In this document: positions 33,791 to 45,330 of the stretch, one piece after another | Position numbering within the stretch: the first letter of the stretch is position 1 | Layout: each line of letters begins with the position of its first letter | Origin: Carposina sasakii | Taxonomy: Eukaryota > Arthropoda > Insecta > Lepidoptera > Carposinidae | DNA: 64,000 nt | Assembly: GCA_014607495.2 (NCBI GenBank) | Contig: CP053159.1 | Coordinates: 4,161,501-4,225,500 of the forward strand | Direction: 5' to 3' | The notes under the pieces: generated by a model | What the model was told of the DNA's origin: nothing | The model's input: only the letters and a program-made list of their open reading frames with translations | The model's database searches: none | Position numbers and translations under genes: made by a program

Positions 33791-35537
33791 ACGAACAGTG
33801 ACGGGAATCAAACGTCTGTGTTTTAAGTTATGTAGTTTCGTAGCCAGTATGACGCCGATAATTCGGCATTAATATAGTATGTAAGTTCTTAGCGAATTTT
33901 TCAATAGCATATTAGCTATACCTCCCAACTTTGCCTTCGATAGTAAAAAAAGCTCGACGCATCGAGAACATTCCTTAAATTATTACTTTTAAATAAAACA
34001 TCGGCATCAAAGACATCGGAGCGGTTTTCAATCCTGGGAACGGAGATAAAGGACGCGGCGACTGAGAACCAATAAATATTCAAATTCCGAAAATAAATTA
34101 GGAAACCATTTTTTTTAATACGCGCCGAGGGTCGAGGTTATTCCTTGGGCTTCCTTAGAACTCAGATTTTAAAATATTGAACGAGTTACTTCAATCTCAG
34201 GTTAAGCTTTAAAAGTCTGTCCAATAAGGTATAACGGCTTGGTTTAATTGTGCGATACCTAAAAGATGAATGTCATTTTTACCGATTGAGTATCTACGAG
34301 TAACTCGTAAAGAACTCTCTATCATTTCTGAAGAACTTATTTTTATAAAATTATCCAGGTACATCATAATTATATTTATCAGAAAGAAAACTGGGATTTT
34401 AGATGATCATGCAGACTTACTTATTTGTCAGTAAAACTATGTACTCTTTACTCTTTTATATTTAAAACAATAACATATGCATTAGCTTCTGCCCATTATT
34501 ATCAGTGGGAACGATATAGGTACAGTTTCGGCCTCTCGCTTGCGGTAGATATTTTTTTAACATCGATAATGTAATTTGGCACTCTATCGACTTCATAACT
34601 CTGAATGGTTCCTCTCCTGTCTTACGATACCTTCTAGAATAATAGAAGAAGACGAATGATCGCGAGTTGAGGTCTGAGAGAACACTACAAAAGGCCAATC
34701 GCGTATAGTGACAACTTCTCCACAAAACTTTCTTGGTTATGGTTTGGTTGTTCCCATTTGAGAACATTTTAGCGTCTTTTTCAACGTCTTTCTATTTCTT
34801 TAAACAGGGCTTTCGTAGTACGTGTTGACAAAGGGCGCAATACTCATAAATGTGCATAAAATAACATTTGAGATTTAGTATTGTTAATAATTTGTGCGAT
34901 TGCTTACCAGGCTAACGCTGATAGGTTGGATTTCGTTCGTAAATTGGTAGTTAAAGGAATTAGTTTAAAAATGTCTGAATATGAGCCTAGCGTAACAAAG
35001 ATAATTAATATTACAAGATCTTTTTTTATTTATAGTTTATTAGATTCTACAAAACAAGATTATGTTCCATTTCAAACTTAATAGGATACTGCCCAGACAA
35101 AAGATTTTAAAAAGACCTTGAAGATTAGCCTTAGACTTTTAGATACTGATCCCATTAACAGTTCTTAATGAAATTTTAGAGCATACGTCCATCATAATTG
35201 GGTACAGCTCAAGGTTACAGGATTTTGAACTGTAAAATAAAAGAAAATCCTACCTGAATTCATTCTGGGTTCTTCGAATACGAATAGGTAGGTACCCTTT
35301 ACTCGCCCGCCAAGGTAGTGGCTTGGCAATGTTACGTTTTGATATAGTTTTTTCACTGCTTCCGAATCTTTAACATTGCTATTATACGTAAACTAGTTGC
35401 GTACTATGGTACCTATAGATATTTAATTATTTTTACATTCTTTTTTACATACATACGCATATAAATCTAGTGCTCTTTATCCTATTTCGTGTAGTAAGGC
35501 TATTTTATTCTAGGAACTACATAATTTATTAAGTATG
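33791..35537. other. AT-rich DNA with one 101-codon ATG frame
   Basis: The minus frame 34462-34767 starts with ATG (MFSNGNNQTITKKVLWRSCH...) and has no recognised domain or upstream signal. I treat it as chance. Nothing else is seen. Confidence 0.4.
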
Positions 35538-35605
35538 CTAGCTATTGCCCGCGACTTCATCCGCGTTAATTACAGAATGTAGCCTATGTTCTTCTCAATC
35601 CCAAC
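35538..35605 (-). mobile_element. Helitron 3' end fragment
   Basis: GCTAGCTATTGCCCGCGACT, then TCATCCGCGTT, the reversed CTAG end and hairpin of a Lep1-like element with the CAATAGCTAG variant end. The 5' part is missing. A TACAGGGTGTAGGTG string follows at 35608 and may be an isolated MITE terminus. Confidence 0.65.
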
Positions 35606-35744
35606 TATACAGGGTGTAGGTGACAGCCAGGTAAATACTGAAATGCTGAACAAGTACCATTCTGTTGAGTTATACGACAGTGTTATTTCTCGCAGGAAAT
35701 GTATTTTTGATTTGATTATCAGTAATCTTTGCTCGTAGAATTCG

Positions 35745-35985
35745 TACCACCCCTGTGTTATAGTCTGCCCGTGGGTATCGTACGAGGCGATTAAGGGTTT
35801 CTGGGAGGTGGGCAGCATCGCCTCCCGTGTTGACAACATAGTCTAAAATACAAACTGCGGTCACCAACCCGCCTGCCCAGCGTGGTGACTATGGGCAAAT
35901 ACCCCTCATGACAGTCTTGTGATGTGCCCTGGGGGAGGCCTACGTCCAGCAGTGGACTGCAATAGGCTGATGATGATGACGATAA
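35745..35985 (+). mobile_element. LINE 3' end, best non-coding copy
   Basis: GGTATCGTACGAGGCGATTA, GGGAGGTGGGCAGCATCGCC, TCCCGTGTTGACAAC, ACTGCGGTCACCAACCCGCC, CAGCGTGGTGACTATGGGC, CTGGGGGAGGCCTACGTCC and TGGACTGCAATAGGCTGATG, then GATGATGACGATAATG. It gives the order used to read the shorter copies at 1.2, 13.9, 17.1 and 45.8 kb. The final part encodes GEAYVQQWTAIG, so the TGA-rich tail supplies both stop codons and microsatellite. Confidence 0.8.
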
Positions 35986-37348
35986 TGAATCTTTGCTCTC
36001 CGCGCTAATTATATCAGGTGATCCTCTGACTAATTAAATGGGCTTATTGGTTAATGTGTGACACATTTCTGTTTTTTGGATCACTTGTGACTCTCCATTA
36101 AGCTTTTTGAACTTTTTTGAGGGCAAATTTTTTTATGAAAATCATCTTGTGTTTAAATTTTTATTTTTATGTCATTATTTAAGGCCTAATTAAATAAACT
36201 AAACATTTTTTTTTTCCTAAAGATATGAAAAAAATGTCGGGAAATGTCGCAATTATCCTGCGAAATTTTCAGTGTTTTCCGCCATAGAATCATGGTCTAA
36301 AGTGATGGTATCAATATTTGCCTGCCAAACATCCTATGCAATGTTTAAAAAAGATTGGTAGAGTAAATAAAACGGGAAGATGTAACAAAGAAACTTACTT
36401 TTCCATTTATATTATTAGTTGGGATCATAAGGGTCATGTAACAATATTCTTGTCGTGAAAAAAAGCTCAATCAGTGAAAGCGTCACAAGTTAAAAATATG
36501 ATCAAATGTCTTTTATTTCGATTGTGCCGGCTCGTTTTTACCAGTGCCTATCCTTGGTTTTTTTTTTACTTCACGCTCGTTGCACGTAAGTTACATGGCA
36601 TACCATGTACCGTGGCATTAGGGCCATTCTGCACGCTTTCCTTTATAGTGGCAATGAAGTGTGAACTATACTGGATCGGCACTAATTTTGTGCGAAAGCC
36701 CAACTTTCCATAGTTTTAGAACGGCAAGCCTGAGATTACGTGAGGCATGTGTACTGTATAGATTATTACACGTATAAAGTATCATAGCTCTATCTGGTGA
36801 AATGTACCTGTTTTTGTTACTTTTAATTTCAAACTATTTTATTGGAAAGATGGAAATTCTTGAATATTTATATTTAGTCATCAGGTAAGAAAGATAAATA
36901 CAGACGTACGATTTTTATGTTCTAATTGTGGGTAAAGATCCCATCGCAGAACATATTATCTATCTTCTCACAGTGAAATCTGCCCTTTTTGTGAAACCTC
37001 ACAGAAAAAATTCTGTATTCGTCCTTGCGTACCACTGAGCACCTTGTTTGTAAATTTTAATAAAGTATGATATAAGCATAATCTGCTTATATAGAGGTAA
37101 AAGCATCATGCAGAAAAGAACTCTATCGAAAACACTCAACGTAACTACTCGTATTCGCTGATATGGTCATGAAGGCAGGGCAAAAGGAGATGGCCGTTGC
37201 GATCGCCGTTGTATAGATGACAGGTGGTAGGGTAAACTCATTGACCACACTCTAAACTAAAAGACTTATAACATATCTTTCAAAAGTCAAATTATACATT
37301 AATGCTTTCATTATTAAAATTCATAGTATGTAACCATAGTAAAAGGAG
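35986..37348. other. AT-rich DNA, no gene
   Basis: A 79-codon frame at 36474-36713 is hydrophobic in part and unrecognised. Confidence 0.45.
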
Positions 37349-37401
37349 GTCCGTGATCTGACCTACTCTTCCGGTAAAGGGGAATGATTTTATGTATGTC
37401 A
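37349..37401 (+). repeat. Interspersed repeat tail with (ATGT)n
   Basis: GGTCCGTGATCTGACCTACT, CTTCCGGTAAAGGGGAATG, then ATTTTATGTATGT. Same family as 5860-5944. Confidence 0.55.
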
Positions 37402-37728
37402 CAATGCGTATTCGGAAAGAAATTTGCAATTACAATGTGATAGTTGTACAATTTTTACTAGGCTCTGCTTTGCCATTTAATGATACTAGGTAATAAGGGC
37501 CGATGTTTTGCTTGGTGGTATAAAAATCATTCAATCAACAAGTTGAGGCGCGTGTCTACACTTGTAGTCGAAAATATACGTTCTTTATCACATCTCTTAT
37601 TTATTATTATTTATTTATCTACTTTTGGTTCTTAATTCATAAGGATAGTAAAACCAAACCCGGAAGGTAAACGTGTGAAGTTTTCAAAAGTTCGTTAGTA
37701 TAAGTAGTGTGTCATCACAGGATAATTA
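37402..37728. other. AT-rich DNA, no gene
   Basis: Nothing recognised. Confidence 0.45.
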
Positions 37729-38392
37729 AATAATAATAATAATAATAAGCCCGCAGGGCAGCTTGTGGCGAGCTGTTGGGAGGTAGCGTTCCCACGGACC
37801 TGAAGTACTCCCGGGGGAAGACCCTGTTCCTCATCTCCGGCGCCGGAGTGAAGTCTGACGAGGAACAGTTCCCCCACCTCTGCCTTGCCTTTGCCGGCCG
37901 GGCAGAGTGGAGTCGCGAGAGCTATGACAGCTCGAGGGTGGACGTGCCCGTCAGTAAGTGGCAAGTTGGCTTCGGTTTAAAGTACAGGGGCACCCCTCCA
38001 CCCTAGCCACTCACCAAATGTTGCCCCCTTTGTCGCTCCGTGCGTGCGGCCATTTCAGGGGGCCCATGAAATGAGTCGGCGAGTCACCGCCTGCCACCTA
38101 ACAATTATGAGACTTGGTCAGTGCCCAGTTACCCAACCCCACCCAATATTCAGCCTCATAGCCCATGACCTTTGTTTCCATCGCATGACATAGATCTGCA
38201 CTCCAATAGTCTTGCACATGGCGGGGACCATCGCCGGGTGTATCTTATTGTGCGGTCGGCGATGGTATCCGCCATGTGTATCCCACACCATATTAAAGTT
38301 CTCTAAAAAGGGCCTCTACATCTTGGCCACGGCCCGATGCACGCCTCTCAAAGGACCGGGACTCTGTAGTCCCGAGAATTTAAACAGAGATA
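37729..38392 (-). mobile_element. GC-rich LINE 3' region with (TTA)n tail
   Basis: A sharp GC-rich island in AT-rich surroundings. On the minus strand it runs from GGGACTACAGAGTCCCGGTC through GGCGGATACCATCGCCGACC, GGCAGGCGGTGACTCGCCG and GGGTGGAGGGGTGCCCC to CTGCCCTGCGGGC and (TTA)n. The microsatellite tail and a 5' truncation point next to a SINE fit a non-LTR element. No reverse transcriptase segment is included, so the clade is unknown. The 76-90 codon frames are not conserved domains that I know. Confidence 0.65.
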
Positions 38393-38399
38393 CAATAAT

Positions 38400-38642
38400 A
38401 AGAATAAATAAATATTCACACATTTCACAACACATTAACTTAGTCCCACATTAAGATCCCTAAGGTCTTGTGTCGTGGGTACTAAGCAACGGTATATAAA
38501 TACATGGATAAGTATAGAAACATCCATGACTCGGAAACAAACATTAATATTCATCATATCAATGTTTGCACCTACCGGGATTCGAACCCAGGACCTATGG
38601 CGTCGCAGGCAGGGTCACTACCTACTACACCAATCGGCCGTC
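38400..38642 (-). mobile_element. tRNA-derived SINE, full length
   Basis: On the minus strand the head is GGCCGATTGGTGTAGTAGGT, and the Pol III B box lies in GGGTTCGAATCCCGG. The body has TGCAAACATTGATATGATGA and CCGAGTCATGGATGTTTC, then GACACAAGACCTTAGG and AAGTTAATGTGTTGTGAAAT, ending in an AT-rich (TTATT) tail. It lies directly against the GC-rich LINE end. Confidence 0.88.
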
Positions 38643-39299
38643 AAATTTTACAAATACTCCTTACTTCCCCTAACTTATATGCATTTCACAGGTAATCCTT
38701 AGGAAAATTCACAGGTGTTATCTCGTATAGGCCACCCCATATTCATAAACTTACAACATTGTTAAGTATTTTAGAATATCCTCTTTATACGAGTATGTGC
38801 CTTTTATACTTAGGTAATCTTTAGTAGAAACCTACGGATGGTCTTTCTCCAACATTATGTACTATACGTATTTCATCTCATATTCATAAACTTACAATAT
38901 TGTCGAGTATTTTAGAAGTTGCTTATCTCGCATGTGAGTTCACCAGTTTAAGTATACTTTTTTTTTTAATTTTAAACTTTTTCATTATATTTATATAATA
39001 TATTTTATCGGCGAGACTTATTTTTACACCATTAGTACTCATATATGTTGTCATATTATTATCTGAATTTATCTTAGTCGGCTATAAAATATTATACAAT
39101 CTTCGAATAAGTTTATGGCTTGGATCGTGAGGGCGTATCGCGGCGAGAGCTGATGACGGACCTTTTAGAAATAACTTGATGGAATTGGTACAAAATAAAG
39201 AAAGAAGCGTTTAATTTTTATCCTTTGAAAGTTATGAACTTTATTTACAATTTGTATAAAATATCTCATGTTTTATTTATTTATTTATTTGTTAATATA
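38643..39299. other. AT-rich DNA, short internal repeat
   Basis: CATATTCATAAACTTACAA occurs at 38.74 and 38.88 kb, each followed by TATTTTAGAA, a small local duplication of about 140 bp. No gene. Confidence 0.5.
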
Positions 39300-39861
39300 G
39301 GGCACAAGCCCTTCTATGGCAGTAGGTACCGGACTCACTTAAAGTGGCTTAATATTCTGGTCCCGACGCAATCTTCACCTTCTCACCTTTCTCTACAACA
39401 TGTTAAATCAGCTACTAGCTCCTCAATACATTGCGGAACGTTTTGAGTTTTTTGATTCGGCTGACAGACCACTTCGCTCTTTGTCGCAATAAAAGACTCC
39501 TTTACTGCCACGGCTGTCCGCCTGTGGAATGGTCTGCTGCTGGCTATTCGTGAATCTTCCTCTGTAGAAGGTGTTTAAGACCAGAGTATACGAGTATTAT
39601 TTTAAAAAGCAGATCATGACTGCATAGTGGTAGATGCGGCAATTTATTGTACTCGTATCTGCCTGTATTTTTAGTTTCATAATTATTTTAAATGTTTTTA
39701 TTTAAATATTTTAAAAATTTTCATTTTATATATTATTTGGGCACTACGTTGAAACTGTTCTCCACCAGCACTGGTTAACTGGAAGAGAATGCTATGTAGC
39801 ATTAAGTTCGCCTTTGTATAACTTTATAGTGCAATAAAGAATTTTCTATCTATCTATCTAC
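39300..39861 (+). pseudogene. CR1/jockey-like LINE ORF2 C-terminus and 3' UTR
   Basis: Three frames are needed to read it: SRYRTHLKWLNILVPTQS, then PQYIAERFEFFDSADRPLRS, then AVRLWNGLLLAIRESSSVEG. This is the C-terminal region of jockey/CR1-type reverse transcriptases (PPYL..RF, ...AVRLWN.LP..IR pattern). It is followed by a 3' UTR with AACTGGAAGAGAATGC and GCAATAAAGAATT, then a (TATC)n tail. Two frameshifts and stops make it dead. The tail matches 23.1 kb. Confidence 0.82.
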
Positions 39862-39924
39862 CTTATAGTCACATATTTGATTTGCATAAATTAGTGGTTG
39901 CCTCTGTTGTTCATGGCTTGCAGG

Positions 39925-40012
39925 AGTTGCAGTGGTGGCCCAATCTCGGTCTGTGGGGTGCTCTTGGGGAAGCCTTGCATCTAGCAGTGAACTACGATAA
40001 GCTAATATGTAT
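39925..40012 (+). mobile_element. LINE 3' end, decayed
   Basis: CTGTGGGGTGCTCTTGGGGA, AGCCTTGCATCTAGCAGTGA, then ACTACGATAAGCTAATATG. This is the GEAYVQQWT end with several substitutions. Confidence 0.65.
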
Positions 40013-40446
40013 GTGTATCTCATAAATCACTTACGTTGTTTAGAATCTTGAGCGGTGTACTTTTTTCTTAGCCCCAATACAATATTATAGAAACATCCAT
40101 TGCACAGAAAAAATAAAAATATTCAACATTATTGCTTCTGAACATTTTTCCTCGTATAATGTTAACTAAAACTACCTAAAACCTACAAAAGTTGATGATG
40201 AGATATAGTTGCAAATAGTTACATCATAGGTGATGAAGCTTCTTGCATCCGTGATGATGGTTTCCAACTGGTAGGCGAAGGTCCTTGAGTCCACGTGTTT
40301 CGGCTATTATCGATGTCATTCCACCATCTCCATACTATTATATTATTTACAATAAATAATATAAATATTAAGTCATCCCATAATATAAAATTGTTACCGA
40401 TTGTACAGAATAGAAATAATATAAAAAAATCTAGATAATCATTCAT
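40013..40446. other. AT-rich DNA
   Basis: The 88-codon minus frame 40219-40485 combines chance sequence with the LINE end that follows and is not a gene. Confidence 0.45.
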
Positions 40447-40545
40447 TTCATCATTTACAGCCCTAAGAAGTCCACTGTTGGACATAGGCCTCCCCCAACA
40501 AACTCCACTCCGACCGGTCGGAAGCAGCCTGCATCCAAACGACTA
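40447..40545 (-). mobile_element. LINE 3' end
   Basis: TCATCATTTACAGCCCTAAG, AAGTCCACTGTTGGACATAG, GCCTCCCCCAAC, CTCCGACCGGTCGGAAGCAG, CCTGCATCC. It is the same as the 27.7-kb copy but truncated after ~100 bp. Confidence 0.78.
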
Positions 40546-43383
40546 GATAATACCTACTACTTTTTGTTGAGGAAACAAGAAAAGACGTTTCATGTAAAAG
40601 ACAATTTTTCTCACAAAAACACCAGCAGTTCATGACTTGAAACAGAAAACCGATGTACGCATATAAAAAGTCCCTCCGCCTCTCATTGCGCCGTCTTCAC
40701 ACCTAAGAATTCAATTAATCCCATCATGCACCTACCCAACTCGTGACTAGTAATTACTTTTTATATAAAAATAAGATAAAACTTACCAACCAATGCTTGT
40801 TTACGAAAATAATAAAAGCTACACCGGGTATAACCGGGTAACGGTTACGGAACAATGGAGGATGATTTGGTGTTTTAAGAATACAGTATCGGTCTCCTAT
40901 AAGTATGGGTTGATCGGGAAGTACTTGAACGGGTTTAGTTTTGTACGGCAACTTTTTAATTGGAAGCAGTAAAAAGTATCCTGTGCTTTGTGTGTCTAGA
41001 GTTTCCTACTTTAGGCTATCTCTGTGTTTTTTATGTAAGTCTGTGTAGTTTACTAACGAAAACGATGTTCGCAAAGTTATCGAATTAATTCATAGGAAAC
41101 TTTAGGATAGCGTCTTCGTTAAATGACGCGATGAGGACTGGTAATATTATTTTCGATTGAATGGATAAATCGTCAACTTAGCATTTGCTACATTAGAAAC
41201 GCTGGTAAAAATCTAAATCTGTTCGAAAGGCTACTCTGGCAATCATTTAAAAAAATAGAAAACAATATAGAGGGAACACATAAAATATACGGATACGAAC
41301 CGAGGACCTTGTCCAGCTCACCAATCATTGATTGCTTTGCCCTGAGGGATAACAATATTTGATGACTTCCTATTCATCCTTTAATTACTAAAAGGAATAG
41401 TAAGTATGTTTTTCTTTTTCATTTCCAATATAAACTTTTAAAAGACCAAAACTTATAGAAGCAGTAGCCCAAACAATTGATTTCTAAAGTACTCGTATAG
41501 TTTTTTATAAACCCTAGCAAGCAGCACTAATAAAAACAACCACCTAACCTAACAAGCACTAAATTACAAACAAGATTTACGCGTACCATTTATCATACCG
41601 GAATAAAATTAATCTTCGCTATCGCCTAGAGACATTTCAATATACCTCAAAAGGATCCCATCTACCTGCTGACTTCCCATATTTCTTAGGAATAACAAAG
41701 CTCGGGATCAAGGCATGACCTCGCTGCATGAATGCAATGGGAGAAAAAAATCTGCGCACGAGCAAATGAAATCGGAATAACATAGCTTCGAGTTCGAGCT
41801 CGGCCAAACCAAGGTCTTGCACAATGAGATACTGCCTTTTGATTAACCATTGTCGGGTGGAGTCGCGGGACTAGGGTTTTATTTGCATTCGGATCAAAGA
41901 AAGGAGTTGAGATGTTTCGCCATTTTTTGTCCTGTTTGTGTATGCATTCATTGTATGCATTAAACATTCTTTGTCGTGTGCGGTTTTGTTGTTTTGTCGT
42001 TTTGCCATAGGACCTCTATTCTCGTGTCTTTTTTTATATCTAACTAATCTATACATAAATTTTTAAACTTAAAAATATGTGAAAAATAAATAGGTGGAGA
42101 TTAAAACATTTCCTTAACTTATCTGCCAAGTGGTCGGAAGCATAGAGATGAATATCGAATATTTTACGATTTTTTATACATATAATATAAAATGAGTTGA
42201 ATGTAGTCAATATGTCGAAAATAAATGAGAAACACGCCCCCAGTATTGATTAGCATTGTAGGTCAATAAATTGTACAAAACCTTTGATTCACCGTAAACT
42301 ACGAGTATTACAGTAGCTACGTATTTTGAGAACTCTACCTACGAATCTGTATACTTTATTTTTCAAGAGTCTACTAATATCATGTCAATTGTAAGCATAC
42401 TCGTAGATGAATATGCTACGTAAGTATGATATGAAGATATACTTAAATTATGATGGAACAATCGCATAAGAGCTCACAGGCACTATTTTAAAACCTTCAC
42501 CCCGTATACCCAGTCGTTTTAAAGCCACCACCATATCAAGGGATTATTAGGATAATCTTTTGATCATCTTCATATAATTCAATTAATTTCCTCATCGTTT
42601 CTAATGTTGCTTGTCTCAATTTAAAACAGACGTAATGAAATAAAATATCAGCTATTACAGAAAACCTCATCTTAATAGCAAAAAAGCAGACTCGCATTAG
42701 CATAAGTTATGTGCAAGTTTTTTGTTCTTTTACGTATTCACATTCCAATATAGTATTATGTTAAATTAATCATCATTTGTATCCGTCTTCATTATTTTAG
42801 GACATTTATAACTTAATTATCATTGCTGATATTTCGCAGCTCCATTAACTAAAACAAAGTTAGAGATTTATGAGTTGTAACTCCTTTGTGGCAATTAGTT
42901 TGTTGATCGTTGGGAGGTATTTCCATCGTTACGCGCCCTTTTATTGCCTCATAATGTTACTTTTAAGAAGGGTTCGCCATAAGTCACGCTTCCGAAAAGC
43001 AACAAACTTCCTTCAGTAATTACAAGCAGTCGGCCTCTATGCGTCACGCGATCCCTCGACACCAACTTATTACTTACTCCCAACTCAAATCGAATCCAAA
43101 TACCCATTCAACTTCGACTGTCATACAACATACAGCTTCATATTTAACTTTCCAATGAAGTTCCTATCAGGAATCGGATCGTAGGTATGTATTACGCAAA
43201 TAAAAAGTCCGGAAGCCCTCTAACGAAGCTCGCGATATTTACACCGTTTTTTTGCATTAGACTTTTAGAAACAAGTATACGACATGAGCTACTCCACCGT
43301 TTTCGAGGGCGCATAATCCGGGCAACAAAAAGTCGGAGCTCGCCGCGATAAAACGTGCAATAAGAATGGGGCTTTTAACTATA
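40546..43383. other. Mostly unique DNA left of the CpG block
   Basis: Minus frames at 41637-41822 and 41686-41967 overlap in different phases over a moderately GC-rich stretch (CCGAGCTCGAACTCGAAGCT) that may be an old repeat. The part from about 42.88 to 43.38 kb shows no repeat that I recognise and leads into the CpG-dense block, so it could hold upstream regulatory DNA. No coding gene is seen. Confidence 0.4.
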
Positions 43384-43739
43384 GGGCTGTGTTGTAGTGT
43401 GGACTAGGTTTAGTTGAGAGTAGTGGACTGGCCGGCGGGCGGGCTGTCTTCAAGTCGGTAGCCGCGGCTGGATGGCGCGAGTTCGGCGCTCTAGTACGAC
43501 TCGGGCACACTCGCGTAGCGGACGCCCGCCGCCTCTCCTCCACTCGAAACCGGCGCGCGCACATAAACAAAACTTCCACAAACTTTTAGTGAACAAGTGC
43601 ATATCTGACTTCAGTGCGAGGATTTGGTGCAATTCAAAGTTTAGGCGGGAGACTGGAGCGAAAGCGGCAGACAGAGGCGCGAGCGCGCCCTGTTTTACAT
43701 AATCACTGATAACTAAAGCTTTCGTATTGCGTGATAACA
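43384..43739 (+). promoter_or_regulatory. CpG-dense putative promoter and non-coding first exon
   Basis: In a window that is otherwise AT-rich and CpG-poor, 43431-43560 holds more than 20 CpG dinucleotides. Downstream, TTCAGTGCG at 43610-43618 contains the arthropod initiator TCAGT. From there to 43739 there is no ATG. At 43739/43740 the sequence GATAACA|GTAAGT forms a strong splice donor. Together this resembles a TATA-less promoter with a ~127-nt 5' UTR exon and the start of a long intron. No repeat family matches the block. No coding exon is seen in the following 20 kb. Transcription direction rests only on TCAGT and GTAAGT. Two 60-76 codon frames in the GC-rich part are composition effects. 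Confidence 0.5.
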
Positions 43740-44157
43740 GTAAGTTGCTTTGATTTACTCTAACCGGTTGTGGTTGATTGTCTTAGTTTCCCTAACGCAC
43801 CTTTTGTGTGCTAATCCACACTAATCTGCCGATCAAGTTTGGCATTTAAGTATTGAAACTTGCTTGGTCGGTTAGTTGATAGTATCCTAGTTGGTAGATC
43901 CATTAATTTCTTCGTCTGTGAATAAGTCAGACTATAATTTTAGATGGTAATATGCAGCCATTACCCAATATCTCAGTTACAGGTTGAAATACATGTTCCG
44001 CGTTAATTATATGTATTGTATCCCTGAAAAATGACTCATATTATGCTGTATACTTGTATATTTACCTCTACCTTGACAGCAAGAAGGCAGGTCTGATGTA
44101 GCTACAATTTGTACCAAAATGGTTTATAAAAATAATAGGTCCCTATCTATATATTTG
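43740..44157. other. AT-rich DNA, possible intron start
   Basis: If the preceding call is right, this is the first intron. No other feature is seen. Confidence 0.4.
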
Positions 44158-44500
44158 ATGGCCGATTGGTGAAGTAGGTAGTGACCCTGCCTGCGACGCC
44201 ATAGGTCCTGGGTTCGAATCCCGGTAGGTGCAAACATTGATATGATGAATATTAATGTTTGTTTCCGAGCCATGAATGTTTCTATACTTATCTATGTATT
44301 TACAGAGGGTGGCCATACCATTATTTTTGTAATATTTTATTGTTCTTAGTACATTTTTTTATTATTTTGAACCAAATATAAATAAACATTTAAAACTTCA
44401 GACATCTATACTAAAATAAGAAGACCGTTTTGCTGCTATGGAACTTAATATGGGACTAAGTTAATGTGTTGTGAAGTGTGTGAATATTTATTATTTATAT
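44158..44500 (+). mobile_element. tRNA-derived SINE, middle replaced
   Basis: The head and B box (GGGTTCGAATCCCGG) and body (TGCAAACATTGATATGATGA) run to TATCTATGTATTTAC at ~44305. About 130 bp of unrelated AT-rich sequence follows, then the tail resumes at AACTTAATATGGGACTAAGT and TGTGTTGTGAAGTGTG. Compared with 38400-38642, the segment with GACACAAGACC is missing here. Confidence 0.8.
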
Positions 44501-45230
44501 CTATAGGTATATATGTTCGAGGTTCCCGCGTCTGCGCAGAAGATGGAACGTAAGTTTCCGAAAGTTTTTGTACTTACGTGTCAACTTCGATTTTAACTAT
44601 ACCACCCGGAGTATGTTGGTGTTCTTTACCTATTTTTAAGTCTTGGCTTCTTCTGTGGTCGAACTTCAGAAATTTTATAACTAAAATTATGCGTAGGTAA
44701 ATTATATTTCGAAGTTAACATTATTATTATGGTAACTGCCAGTTCCAACATTGAACTTTTTTCCTTGGTGTCAAATTACGTTATTTTATCCATTAATAAA
44801 GTATTCTCACTAAACATATGCTCCTAAAATAAAAAATATGAAAATCAATGTTAATTATAAATATAAGTAGAAAGATGCTATAGAAAAAATAATGAATGGT
44901 AAGGTTTAGCGTGAAAATATTACTCCAGTAATATAAAACGACACAAGACCGTAAACTTAATATGGTTTAATGTGTTGTGAAGTGTGTGAATATTTATTAT
45001 TTATATCTATAGGTATATATGTTCCCCGCGTCGGCGCAGATTTATCGCCTAGGAGTATACTTGTTTTTTATAACTAAAATTATGCTATTTTAGTACATTA
45101 TTATTATGGTAACTACCTTTAATGCTCCTAATAATATGAAAATCTTTAAATAAATATAAGTAGAAAGATGCAGAAGCTGATAATATAAAATAAGGTTCAT
45201 TACGTACTCATACTCTATTAATCTTTAAAT
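44437..45230 (+). repeat. Tandem duplication of SINE tail plus flank
   Basis: Unit 1 is ~44437-44936 and unit 2 ~44941-45190. Shared blocks, in the same order, are TAATGTGTTGTGAAGTGTGT, ATTTATATCTATAGGTATAT, CCGCGTC(T/G)GCGCAGA, TTTTATAACTAAAATTATGC, ATTATTATTATGGTAACT and AATATAAGTAGAAAGATGC. Unit 2 is about half as long because several blocks of tens of bases are missing. It keeps the SINE string ACGACACAAGACC that unit 1 lacks, so both derive from an older common form. Confidence 0.85.
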
Positions 45231-45234
45231 ACAG

Positions 45235-45235
<1 letters not shown>

Positions 45236-45273
<38 letters not shown>

Positions 45274-45293
45274 TTATATATATTATATATATT
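45236..45293. repeat. (AT)n microsatellite
   Basis: About 35 bp of perfect TA repeat, then TTTTT and more imperfect TA sequence. Related TATATA-rich sequence continues to ~45330. Confidence 0.95.
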
Positions 45294-45330
45294 GTGGTAA
45301 TATGTATATATAAATATATATGTATTGTGG

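Noticed and set aside
37695..38006. Frames of 76-89 codons in the GC-rich block as a transferred bacterial gene
   Set aside because: The block ends in (TTA)n and adjoins a SINE, consistent with a LINE 3' region. No bacterial domain is seen.
43379..43702. Arg/Ala-rich frames in the CpG-dense block as proteins
   Set aside because: Low-complexity translations on both strands reflect GC content. No ATG follows the initiator before the donor site.
44158..44235. Functional tRNA gene
   Set aside because: The head has a B box but is continuous with the SINE body, and the same unit occurs in full at 38.4-38.6 kb.
45236..45330. AT-rich run as a replication origin or matrix attachment site
   Set aside because: It is a simple (AT)n microsatellite beside a duplicated SINE. 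Nothing else supports an origin.
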